The notes under the pieces were generated by a model, which was not told where the DNA came from, ran no database searches, and worked only from the letters and a program-made list of their open reading frames with translations. The position numbers and the translations under genes are program-made. Below are positions 1 through 5,256 of a DNA stretch of 5,256 bases, in pieces. The stretch's first letter is position 1, and the number at the start of each line of letters is the position of its first letter. Source of the DNA: an uncultured Pseudomonadota bacterium (GTDB taxonomy: Bacteria > Pseudomonadota > Gammaproteobacteria > Burkholderiales > SG8-39); the NCBI GenBank assembly GCA_903895005.1, contig CAITSH010000069.1, positions 1-5,256 on the forward strand, given 5' to 3'.

Positions 1-1188
1 CACGTGCCCGACGGACATACGCCACGCATGCCCTACGTGCCGCTGATGCGCGAATTGCGCCGGGCCGTCAACGGTGTGCCGGTGCTGGCGCTGGGGCGCA
101 TCACCGACCCGGCCGAGGCGGAAGGGCTGATCGCACGAGGCGATGCGGAGCTGGTCGGGATAGGACGCCCGCTGATCGCCGACGCAGCCTGGCTCAACAA
201 GGCGGTGTCAGGGCGCGCCCACGATATCCGCTATTGCGTGTCCTGCAACACCTGCTGGGAGCGCGTAACCGGCCTGCGCCAGCCTCTTGCCTGTGACAAC
301 AATCCGCGCGTCGGTGAACCCGACGAATCCGATTGGCGCCCGGCGGCCGCGAAACATAAAAAGCGTGTTGTCGTCTTGGGCGCCGGTATTGCCGGCCTTG
401 AAGCGGCCTGGGTGGCGGCTGCGCGCGGCCACCACGTCACCGTGCTTGGCGCATCGGCCGAGGTCGGCGGCAAGACGCGCCTGCATTCGCTCCTGCCGGG
501 GGGCGAGTCGCTCAGCAGTATTTACGATTACCAGCACGCCGCCGCCCTGCGCGCCGGCGTCAAGTTCGAACTCGGCATCACGGCCTCGATGGCTGATGTA
601 TCGGCGCTCAAGCCGGATGCCGTCGTGCTTGCCACCGGGGCGCGCATGCTGCCGCCCGACTGGTTGCCGCCTGCAATGCGTGAAGAGGGTATGGTGCCCG
701 ACCTGCGCGCGGCGATGGCAGACTTGCTTCGCCTTCACGCGAAGCAGCCCGGGACAGCGGTGATCTACGATACAGACCACACCGAAGGCACCTACGCCTC
801 GGCCCAAATGCTGCACGGATTGTTCGAACAGGTTGTCATCATCACGCCGCGCGAGACCATTGCGACCTTCACCTCGCTGGTGACGCGCCAGGGTATTTTG
901 CGACGCATGAACACTTTGCGCATCCGGACGATCGTCTCGTCAGAGCCGCGGCTCACCGACGCATTCGAGCAGGGCGGTCTTGATTATGTGAACGTGTACA
1001 ACGGCGACGCGGGCGTCATTGAAGACGTGGCATTCCTCGCCTGGTCGACGCCGCGTGCGCCCGAGGATGTCCTGCTGGCGCCGCTCCTTGCCGCCGGCAT
1101 CGAGGTGCATCGCGTCGGAGACAACAAGTGTGCGCGCGACGTACACAGCGCGACGTCCGAGGGGCATGCCGCCGGCAAGGCACTGTGA
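1..1188 (+). CDS. NADH:flavin oxidoreductase / TMADH-like FMN, 4Fe-4S flavoenzyme, C-terminal part (5' end outside window)
   Basis: The reading frame is open from base 1 to the TGA at 1186-1188, so the true start lies to the left. A GTG at 4 is not a credible start because it falls inside the TIM barrel. Counting that codon as residue 1, residues 25-65 are the end of the FMN-binding barrel (ALGRITDP, then VGIGRPLIAD, the phosphate-binding end). Cysteines 78, 81, 84 and 97 form CX2CX2CX12C, a 4Fe-4S site. Residues 121-150 hold a dinucleotide-binding GxGxxG (VVVLGAGIAGLEAA), and VVLATGA at 207-213 is the second typical nucleotide-domain motif. The C-terminus VGDNKCARDV...EGHAAG fits the family's closing GD motif. 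Relatives are about 650-730 residues, so roughly 40% is missing. The family includes trimethylamine/histamine dehydrogenases and 2,4-dienoyl-CoA reductases. The cysteine spacing resembles trimethylamine dehydrogenase more than FadH. The substrate cannot be named. It is probably cytoplasmic. Confidence 0.9.
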   Translation, partial: HVPDGHTPRMPYVPLMRELRRAVNGVPVLALGRITDPAEAEGLIARGDAELVGIGRPLIADAAWLNKAVSGRAHDIRYCVSCNTCWERVTGLRQPLACDNNPRVGEPDESDWRPAAAKHKKRVVVLGAGIAGLEAAWVAAARGHHVTVLGASAEVGGKTRLHSLLPGGESLSSIYDYQHAAALRAGVKFELGITASMADVSALKPDAVVLATGARMLPPDWLPPAMREEGMVPDLRAAMADLLRLHAKQPGTAVIYDTDHTEGTYASAQMLHGLFEQVVIITPRETIATFTSLVTRQGILRRMNTLRIRTIVSSEPRLTDAFEQGGLDYVNVYNGDAGVIEDVAFLAWSTPRAPEDVLLAPLLAAGIEVHRVGDNKCARDVHSATSEGHAAGKAL

Positions 1189-1235
1189 CGGAACTGCGGT
1201 GTTGCCACTCGCGACGGCCAAAATACGTTCATACT

Positions 1236-1270
1236 TGAAAAAAGCAGGCCGGCTCACCGGCTTTTATTCA
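1236..1270 (+). terminator. A-tract/T-tract hairpin after the flavoenzyme gene, abutting the next RBS
   Basis: TGAAAAAAGC at 1236-1245 can pair with GCTTTTATTCA at 1260-1270, with A1266 bulged. Inside it, CGG (1250-1252) pairs with CCG (1257-1259) around a CTCA loop, leaving 1246-1249 unpaired. An alternative register pairs GCCGG 1248-1252 with CCGGC 1257-1261, followed directly by TTTTATT. Both forms look like a Rho-independent terminator, 48 bases after the flavoenzyme stop. The odd point is position: its last base is the first A of the AAGGAGG of the following gene, so no room is left downstream for a separate promoter. It may therefore act as a partial terminator or attenuator, or as an RNA stability element between cistrons. 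The hairpin is seen directly; its activity is inferred. Confidence 0.65.
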
Positions 1271-1276
1271 AGGAGG
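1270..1276 (+). promoter_or_regulatory. Shine-Dalgarno AAGGAGG of the first TctC gene
   Basis: A full-length AAGGAGG ends four bases before the ATG at 1281. It is close to the best possible match to the 16S rRNA 3' end and fixes the start. It directly follows, and overlaps by one base, the hairpin at 1236-1270, so an intact hairpin would sit very near the ribosome's landing site. Confidence 0.85.
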
Positions 1277-1280
1277 AGTC

Positions 1281-2309
1281 ATGGTTCGGAATAATCGGCA
1301 ACTGGCCGCACGGATCAGTTCGTCATGCCGTAGCGCAGCCCGCGCGTGGGCAAAGGGTGTTGTGTTCTTTGCATTGGCCATGCTTTCGGCCGCCGCTGCC
1401 GCGGCCTACCCGGAACGGCCCATCAAGCTCATTGTCCCATGGCCTGCGGGGGGCACCACTGACGCGGTGTCGCGCATCATTGCCATGCGGCTGTCCGAAA
1501 AGCTGGCTTCGCCGGTGGTCGTCGAAAATCGCGGTGGTGCCAACGGCATGATTGGTGCCGACGCCGCGGCGCGTAGTGCGCCAGACGGCTATACATTGCT
1601 GGTGGCGAGCGCCGAGACGCACTCCATCGGGATGGGGGCGGGCAAAAAAACTTCCTATGATCCCATTGGCGATTTCATCCCGATCGCGTCATTCGCGAAA
1701 AACCCGTTTGTGCTGGTGGGGCGTTCCACTCTTGCGGCCCGGACCACGGCTGAACTCGCTGCCTTTGCCAAGGCCAATCCGGGCAAGCTTAGCTACGGAA
1801 CATGGGGCATTGGCAGCACCGGCCAGGTCGCGATGGAAATGTTCAAGGGGCAGGCGGGGGTCGACTTCCTGCATGTGCCTTTCCAGGGTACGGCGCCTGC
1901 GGAAACCGCCCTGCTTGGTGGCCAGATCGATCTCATGGTGCTGCCGGTGGGGCGCGTGCTGGCGCTTCGCAAAACCGGGAAGATTCATGTCTACGGGATG
2001 ATGACCGCGTCAAAGTCAAACCTGCTCAATGACGTGCCGACCTTGCAAAACGAGGGTTACCAGCGCATGGACGTCGCCAACTGGTTCGGCATCATGGTTC
2101 CCGCGAAGACGCCTGCGGCGGCGGTGCAACGGCTCGCCGAGGATATCGGCGCCGTGGTGCGCTCGCCGGAAGTACAGGCGCAGTTGCGTGCCGCGGGCGT
2201 CGAGGCCTTTTCTTTGTCGCAGGATGAGTTTCGGCAGTTTGTCGGCGCCGAGGTGGTGCGCTGGGGTGAGGTGATCAACCGCGCCAACATCCAACTGGAG
2301 CAGAAGTAG
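1281..2309 (+). CDS. TctC/Bug family tripartite tricarboxylate transporter substrate-binding protein (copy 1)
   Basis: This encodes a periplasmic solute receptor of 342 residues, normal to slightly long for the family. The ATG at 1281 is set by AAGGAGG four bases upstream. The signal peptide has an unusually long basic n-region (residues 1-25), a hydrophobic core GVVFFALAMLSAAAAAA (26-42), and likely cleavage just before YPERPIKL at 43. Family motifs follow in order: PIKLIVPWPAGGTTD (47-61), VVVEN (79-83), APDGYTLL (100-107), HVPFQG (198-203), LLGGQIDLM (211-219), VPTLQNEGY (252-260) and ANWFGIMVP (266-274). Bug proteins bind small, mostly carboxylated ligands between two lobes; the PWPAGG loop is the usual carboxylate-contact region. 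No TctA/TctB membrane genes are visible, so this is an orphan receptor, a common state in Bordetella-like genomes. The adjacent paralogue at 2428-3459 shares about half its residues. The ligand is unknown. Confidence 0.93.
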   Translation: MVRNNRQLAARISSSCRSAARAWAKGVVFFALAMLSAAAAAAYPERPIKLIVPWPAGGTTDAVSRIIAMRLSEKLASPVVVENRGGANGMIGADAAARSAPDGYTLLVASAETHSIGMGAGKKTSYDPIGDFIPIASFAKNPFVLVGRSTLAARTTAELAAFAKANPGKLSYGTWGIGSTGQVAMEMFKGQAGVDFLHVPFQGTAPAETALLGGQIDLMVLPVGRVLALRKTGKIHVYGMMTASKSNLLNDVPTLQNEGYQRMDVANWFGIMVPAKTPAAAVQRLAEDIGAVVRSPEVQAQLRAAGVEAFSLSQDEFRQFVGAEVVRWGEVINRANIQLEQK

Positions 2310-2327
2310 CCCGGACCGAAAGGCGGG
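2310..2327 (+). other. Small GNRA-loop hairpin right after the TctC copy 1 stop
   Basis: CCCG (2310-2313) pairs with CGGG (2324-2327) and CC (2316-2317) pairs with GG (2322-2323), closing a GAAA tetraloop. G2314 and A2315 form a bulge. It begins at the base after the TAG stop. No T-run follows, so it is not a canonical terminator. It could be a 3' end stabiliser or a pause element between the two receptor genes. The rest of the gap up to 2416 shows no convincing promoter. Confidence 0.35.
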
Positions 2328-2416
2328 ACGAGTTCATCGGATCACGGATCAAGCGCCGTTCAGAGCGCATTTGGAACGGGCAAGCGTACGATGGCGCGCG
2401 CCCCCATCGCCCAAAC

Positions 2417-2422
2417 AGGAGG
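2417..2422 (+). promoter_or_regulatory. Shine-Dalgarno AGGAGG favouring a TTG start for TctC copy 2
   Basis: AGGAGG is followed by five bases (CTCAA) and then TTG at 2428, in frame with the second receptor. This is the only strong ribosome-binding site near the 5' end of that gene. The competing ATG at 2485 has only weak GA-rich sequence upstream. The site supports the TTG start, though it does not rule out the shorter form. Confidence 0.65.
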
Positions 2423-2427
2423 CTCAA

Positions 2428-3459
2428 TTGAAAAATAGCGGTTACGGAAAATGCGGTAACGCGGATGTGGGGCGAGAGCGAGTGATGCGCTATCTCCTGA
2501 CGGCGGTCAGCCTGGCGTCCGCAGTGTTTGTAGCGCCGGCAACGGCATTGGCGCAAGCCTACCCTGACAAACCGATCAAACTCGTGGTGCCCTGGCCTGC
2601 GGGGGGCATCACCGATTCGTCCGGACGCATCATGGCGCAGCGCTTGTCAGAGCGCATGTCCTCGACTGTGGTCGTCGAGAACAAAGCCGGCGCCGCCGGC
2701 ACCATAGGTGCGGAGTTCGTTGCGCGCGCAGCCCCCGATGGTTACACGCTGTTGCTGGCGAGCGCCGAGACCCATGCCATTGCGCCCAACATGCGCACCA
2801 AGCTTGCCTACGATCCGCTCAAGGATTTTGTCGCGATCATGCCCTTCGCGATCAATCCGTTTTCGCTGGTGACGCGGGCGGATTTTCCGGCCAACACCAC
2901 GAAGGAGTTGATCGCACTCATCAAGTCACAACCGGGCAAGTTCACCTATTCGTCTGCGGGGCTGGGCAGTACCTCGCAAATCGCCATGGAAACCTTCAAA
3001 GGCCTCGCAGGGCTCAATGTCCTGCACGTTCCCTTCCAGGGACAGGCGCCGGCCATCACCTCGCTGCTGGGCGGGCAGACCGACCTGCAGATGCTGCCTG
3101 CGGGCAGCGCCGTCGCACTGCGCAAGGCCGGCAAGATCAAGGTATTCGCCATCACCACGCACGCGCGTTTTTTTGATATGGCAGACGTACCGACCCTGAG
3201 GGAGGAGGGCTTTGAGGGCATGAACTTCGCCAACTGGTTTGGCCTCGTTGCACCGGCCAACCTGCCACCCGCAATCGCGCAGCGCCTTGCCGGCGAAACC
3301 GCCGCAGTGCTCAAGTCGGCGGATACACGGGCCGCGATGCAAAAGCTGGGGGTCGACGTCTATCCGGCGATGACGTCGCCGGAATTCCAGAAATTTCTCG
3401 AGTCTGATCTGACCCGCTGGGGCAACGTGATTCGAGGAGCGGGAATCAAGCCGGAGTAA
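2428..3459 (+). CDS. TctC/Bug family tripartite tricarboxylate transporter substrate-binding protein (copy 2)
   Basis: This is a second periplasmic receptor, 343 residues from TTG 2428 or 324 from ATG 2485. The TTG has AGGAGG five bases upstream. The ATG gives a textbook signal peptide (MRYLLTAVSLASAVFVAPATALAQ, about 24 residues) before AYPDKPIKL, whereas the TTG adds an 18-residue polar lead. The mature part shows PIKLVVPWPAGGITD, VVVEN, APDGYTLL, ASAETHAI, HVPFQGQAP, LLGGQTDL, VPTLREEGF and ANWFGLV in family order. A hand alignment with copy 1 over the mature region needs one single-residue gap and gives roughly 53% identity. Shared unusual choices (PWPAGG, SAETH, HVPFQG, ANWFG) suggest related ligands and an origin by tandem duplication followed by divergence. 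It lies 118 bases after copy 1 on the same strand, so co-transcription is likely. No transporter membrane partners are visible. Confidence 0.92.
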   Translation: MKNSGYGKCGNADVGRERVMRYLLTAVSLASAVFVAPATALAQAYPDKPIKLVVPWPAGGITDSSGRIMAQRLSERMSSTVVVENKAGAAGTIGAEFVARAAPDGYTLLLASAETHAIAPNMRTKLAYDPLKDFVAIMPFAINPFSLVTRADFPANTTKELIALIKSQPGKFTYSSAGLGSTSQIAMETFKGLAGLNVLHVPFQGQAPAITSLLGGQTDLQMLPAGSAVALRKAGKIKVFAITTHARFFDMADVPTLREEGFEGMNFANWFGLVAPANLPPAIAQRLAGETAAVLKSADTRAAMQKLGVDVYPAMTSPEFQKFLESDLTRWGNVIRGAGIKPE

Positions 3460-3462
3460 GTC

Positions 3463-3482
3463 CCCCGGCAGGCTTACCGGGG
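3463..3482. terminator. GC-rich hairpin between convergent genes, possible bidirectional terminator
   Basis: CCCCGG (3463-3468) pairs perfectly with CCGGGG (3477-3482) around an eight-base loop, starting three bases after the TAA of TctC copy 2. It sits in the 60-base space between two convergent stop codons, where a shared terminator is expected. A TTTT run on the + strand comes only at 3498-3501, about 15 bases further on, and there is no T-run on the - strand side. Intrinsic termination is therefore uncertain. Confidence 0.45.
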
Positions 3483-3519
3483 ATTGCTGCCGCGATGTTT
3501 TGACGTGCGACGGCCGGGC

Positions 3520-4290
3520 TCAGGCCTTGCGCACAACCGCACGATACGCCGAGGCGGGGCGGTACTTGGTGTCAGAGAGCAGGCGCCCGTAGCCTTGGAT
3601 CGGCGCACCTATGCCCGCAGTGCGAAGCGCGTTCCAGATCATCGAGCCCGCACTGGAGAGCACCGGCTTGCCAAGATCGGCTTCGGCGGTGCCAAGCAGC
3701 GACAGTGTCGGTAGCCCCACGCCGCTGATGAACACCGCATCCGCATCGGGGCGGTTCACGCCCTTGATCAGGCCGTAGATACGGCGCTTTGTTTCCTCAA
3801 AGATGTTTTTCACGTCGGGCAGGCATTCGGCGTGGACGACTTCGAAACCGTACTCGGTGAGCACGGCCTTGCTGCGCATGGTCAGCGCCTGGTCGTAGGG
3901 TGTGCCGATGGCGATTTTGCGCACGCCCAGGGCTTCCAGCGCCGCCGCAGCGCTGCCCAGCGCCGAGATGAACGGGATGCCGGTGCGCTCTTCCTGGCGC
4001 TGCGCGAGCTTCTGGTCGCCGTCGCGGCCCAGCACGTAGCTCGTGGCGGTGTGCGCGAGCACGATCACGTCCGGCTCGACGCTGGCGATGGAGTCGACTG
4101 TTTCGTCCATGTGCTCGAGCTGGCTCGCGGCGCGCGACTGCAGGTTGGCGAGCGTGCCCACCGGGCCGCGTGCGACCATGCGTGCAAAGTGTGTCGATAC
4201 GCCCTCGGGGGCGATAGAGAACATTTCCCGTTCGACCGTCGGTGTTCCCGGCGGGATCATGAATCCCAGCCTTGTGCGCCAGCCTTCCAT
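3520..4290 (-). CDS. Asp/Glu racemase superfamily protein (maleate isomerase / arylmalonate decarboxylase-like) lacking the catalytic cysteines
   Basis: The protein has 256 residues, a normal length for the maleate isomerase/arylmalonate decarboxylase branch. ATG 4290 has AAAGGAG eight bases upstream. The N-terminus GWRTRLGFMIPPGTPTVE (3-20), EGVSTHFARM (29-38), DVIVLAHTATSY (74-85), LGVRKIAIGTPY (121-132), PDADAVFISGVGLP (181-194), DLGKPVLSSAG (205-215) and GYGRLL (233-238) match the family's two-domain layout. In this family one residue in each half does the chemistry: Cys76/Cys194 in maleate isomerase, Gly74/Cys188 in arylmalonate decarboxylase. By my alignment these positions are His80 and Gly190 here. 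The only cysteine is Cys156, elsewhere in the fold. Cysteine-based isomerisation or racemisation is therefore unlikely, and the true reaction is open. No signal peptide is seen, so it should be cytoplasmic. It follows the serine hydrolase gene by 33 bases, implying one operon. Confidence 0.85.
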   Translation of the reverse strand: MEGWRTRLGFMIPPGTPTVEREMFSIAPEGVSTHFARMVARGPVGTLANLQSRAASQLEHMDETVDSIASVEPDVIVLAHTATSYVLGRDGDQKLAQRQEERTGIPFISALGSAAAALEALGVRKIAIGTPYDQALTMRSKAVLTEYGFEVVHAECLPDVKNIFEETKRRIYGLIKGVNRPDADAVFISGVGLPTLSLLGTAEADLGKPVLSSAGSMIWNALRTAGIGAPIQGYGRLLSDTKYRPASAYRAVVRKA

Positions 4291-4298
4291 GACTGCTG

Positions 4299-4305
4299 CT
4301 CCTTT
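4299..4305 (-). promoter_or_regulatory. Shine-Dalgarno AAAGGAG of the racemase-like gene
   Basis: Read on the - strand, AAAGGAG lies eight bases before ATG 4290 and inside the 33-base gap after the hydrolase stop (4324-4326). It fixes the start codon and leaves no room for a normal promoter, which supports co-transcription with the hydrolase gene. Confidence 0.75.
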
Positions 4306-4323
4306 GATTGGTGTGTGAATTCG

Positions 4324-5256
4324 TTATTCGGTTTTGCGTTCGACCGGCGGTATCGCCCCCGTCACGCGCTTGCAAAAGCCGTCGATATGGCTGCCCTCTA
4401 TCCAGCGCACCACCGCCACAAGGTCACGATCGGGGTCAATCCAGACCACGCTGGCGCCGGCGCCGATACAAAAATAGCTGGAAGCCGAGGCGCTGGGGAA
4501 TACCCCGCGCAAGCGGTTGAGCCACACCAGGGTTCCGTACCAGGGTGCGATGGCGCAGGGCGTTTGCATGCGTCGCACCCATTCCTGCGAAAGAACCTGT
4601 CTGCCACTGACGCGGCCGCCGTCGAGCAGCATTTGCCCGATCAGCGCCTGGTCGGCACTGCCGATTGAAATGCCGCCGCCCCAGTGGGTGCCGCCGGGTA
4701 CCGACTGCATGGGTTTGCCGTCGATGTCCACCCAGCTGTTGTCATAGCCCACCCAACGCCAGTCGTTGCTCGCGCCGCAGGGCTGCGCGATCGTCTCGCG
4801 GAACACCTCGGGGAGGGGGCGGCGAAACAGGTGCAGCAGCGCAAGTGATAGCTGGTTGATGCGCACGTCGTTGTATTCCCAGAACGTGCCGGGCGCCTGC
4901 AGCGGGCGGGCATCGCCCTTGGCGTGGCCGTCCGTGCTGCGTGGCGGCTGGTATTGCAGGTGGCGGTAACGATCGACTTGGTCGGGCACGCCAAAGCATT
5001 CGCCTTCCCATTCGCTGGTCTGTTGCAACAGCTCGAGCCAGGTCACCGAACGGTTGTGCGCGCTGTCAAAGCCGATGCCGCGCAGGCGTGCACCCACCGG
5101 TTCGTCCAAGTCGGGTAAGAGTCCGCTTTCGTGTGCGACACCGGCGAGCAACGCGAGATAGGTCTTGGCCACCGAAAAGGTGAGGTCCGGGCGGTGCGGC
5201 TCACCCCATTCGATGACGCGCTGTCCACCCACGTGCACCACGCCCGAAACGGGGCC
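4324..5256 (-). CDS. Serine hydrolase, beta-lactamase / 6-aminohexanoate-dimer hydrolase family, N-terminus cut by the window edge
   Basis: The frame is open from the right edge to TAA at 4324-4326, giving 310 residues. A GTG at 5241 is in frame, but coding-like sequence (GPVSGV) continues past it, so the start is outside. Numbering from the edge, FSVAK at 27-31 carries the SxxK pair (Ser28, Lys31), the nucleophile and general base of the class C beta-lactamase fold. YND at 128-130 supplies the expected second-motif tyrosine. THWGGGISIGSADQALIGQMLLDGG (about 190-214) is the typical small-residue and D-containing segment, and GAGASVVWIDPDRDLVAVV (about 265-283) covers the last strands near the third motif. 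The pattern fits carboxylesterases and amide hydrolases such as NylB more than true antibiotic-degrading beta-lactamases. The missing N-terminus hides any signal peptide, so location is unknown. It leads a - strand operon with the racemase-like gene. Confidence 0.88.
   Translation of the reverse strand, partial: GPVSGVVHVGGQRVIEWGEPHRPDLTFSVAKTYLALLAGVAHESGLLPDLDEPVGARLRGIGFDSAHNRSVTWLELLQQTSEWEGECFGVPDQVDRYRHLQYQPPRSTDGHAKGDARPLQAPGTFWEYNDVRINQLSLALLHLFRRPLPEVFRETIAQPCGASNDWRWVGYDNSWVDIDGKPMQSVPGGTHWGGGISIGSADQALIGQMLLDGGRVSGRQVLSQEWVRRMQTPCAIAPWYGTLVWLNRLRGVFPSASASSYFCIGAGASVVWIDPDRDLVAVVRWIEGSHIDGFCKRVTGAIPPVERKTE

Noticed and set aside
208..816. A - strand open frame opposite the flavoenzyme
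   Set aside because: It lies fully over the 4Fe-4S and nucleotide-binding region of a clear gene and shows no family features; a high-GC shadow.
1202..1235. Possible sigma-70 promoter (TTGCCA at 1202, TACGTT at 1224 or CATACT at 1230) for the first receptor
   Set aside because: The -10 matches are only three or four of six, and the better one has a 22-base spacer. Too weak to list as a promoter, although a promoter here would fit the hairpin puzzle.
1314..1331. Cys16 in the first receptor as a lipoprotein attachment site
   Set aside because: The residues before it (SSS) do not fit a lipobox, and the hydrophobic core lies after the cysteine rather than before it.
2371..2427. Upstream in-frame TTG at 2371 as the start of the second receptor
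   Set aside because: No ribosome-binding site is seen before it, and it would put the strong AGGAGG inside the coding region and add 19 more non-signal residues.
3832..4668. A long + strand open frame antisense to the racemase-like and hydrolase genes
   Set aside because: It spans two well-supported - strand genes and their gap, has no recognisable family motif, and its composition is that expected from the complement of GC-rich codons.
4324..5256. Antibiotic-resistance beta-lactamase
   Set aside because: SxxK and YND fit the wider serine-hydrolase family. There is no clear KTG triad, and the closing GAGASVVWIDP resembles esterase/NylB-type members.

Overview
This GC-rich window (mid-60s percent by eye) looks like the chromosome of a betaproteobacterium, most likely Burkholderiales. 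The main reason is two tandem TctC/Bug-type periplasmic solute-binding proteins with no transporter membrane genes beside them. That family is hugely expanded in Bordetella, Achromobacter, Cupriavidus and relatives. Genus is not decidable from the sequence alone.

Layout, left to right. (1) 1-1188, + strand: the C-terminal part of an FMN/4Fe-4S/dinucleotide-binding oxidoreductase of the old-yellow-enzyme/trimethylamine dehydrogenase/2,4-dienoyl-CoA reductase superfamily, cut by the left edge. (2) 1189-1280: a short gap with a strong A-tract/T-tract hairpin that abuts the Shine-Dalgarno of the next gene. (3) 1281-2309, +: the first TctC/Bug binding protein. (4) 2310-2427: a gap with a small GNRA-type hairpin and a strong Shine-Dalgarno. 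(5) 2428-3459, +: a second, paralogous TctC/Bug protein, about half identical to the first. (6) 3460-3519: a convergent gap with a GC-rich hairpin. (7) 3520-4290, - strand: an Asp/Glu racemase / maleate isomerase / arylmalonate decarboxylase family protein that lacks both expected catalytic cysteines. (8) 4324-5256, -: a serine hydrolase of the beta-lactamase / 6-aminohexanoate-dimer hydrolase family, whose N-terminus is cut by the right edge. It lies 33 bp upstream of the racemase-like gene, probably in one operon.

Taken together this looks like a catabolic island. Two periplasmic receptors would capture a small carboxylated compound. A cytoplasmic or exported serine hydrolase could cleave an amide or ester. 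The racemase-superfamily enzyme could act on a carboxylic acid, and the flavo-iron-sulfur enzyme could reduce or oxidatively demethylate an intermediate. The substrate is unknown and the pathway is inference from gene content. No RNA gene, CRISPR array, insertion sequence or prophage feature was seen. The most unusual observations are the racemase-family protein without catalytic cysteines, the hairpin directly abutting a ribosome-binding site, and the tandem, recombination-prone receptor pair.
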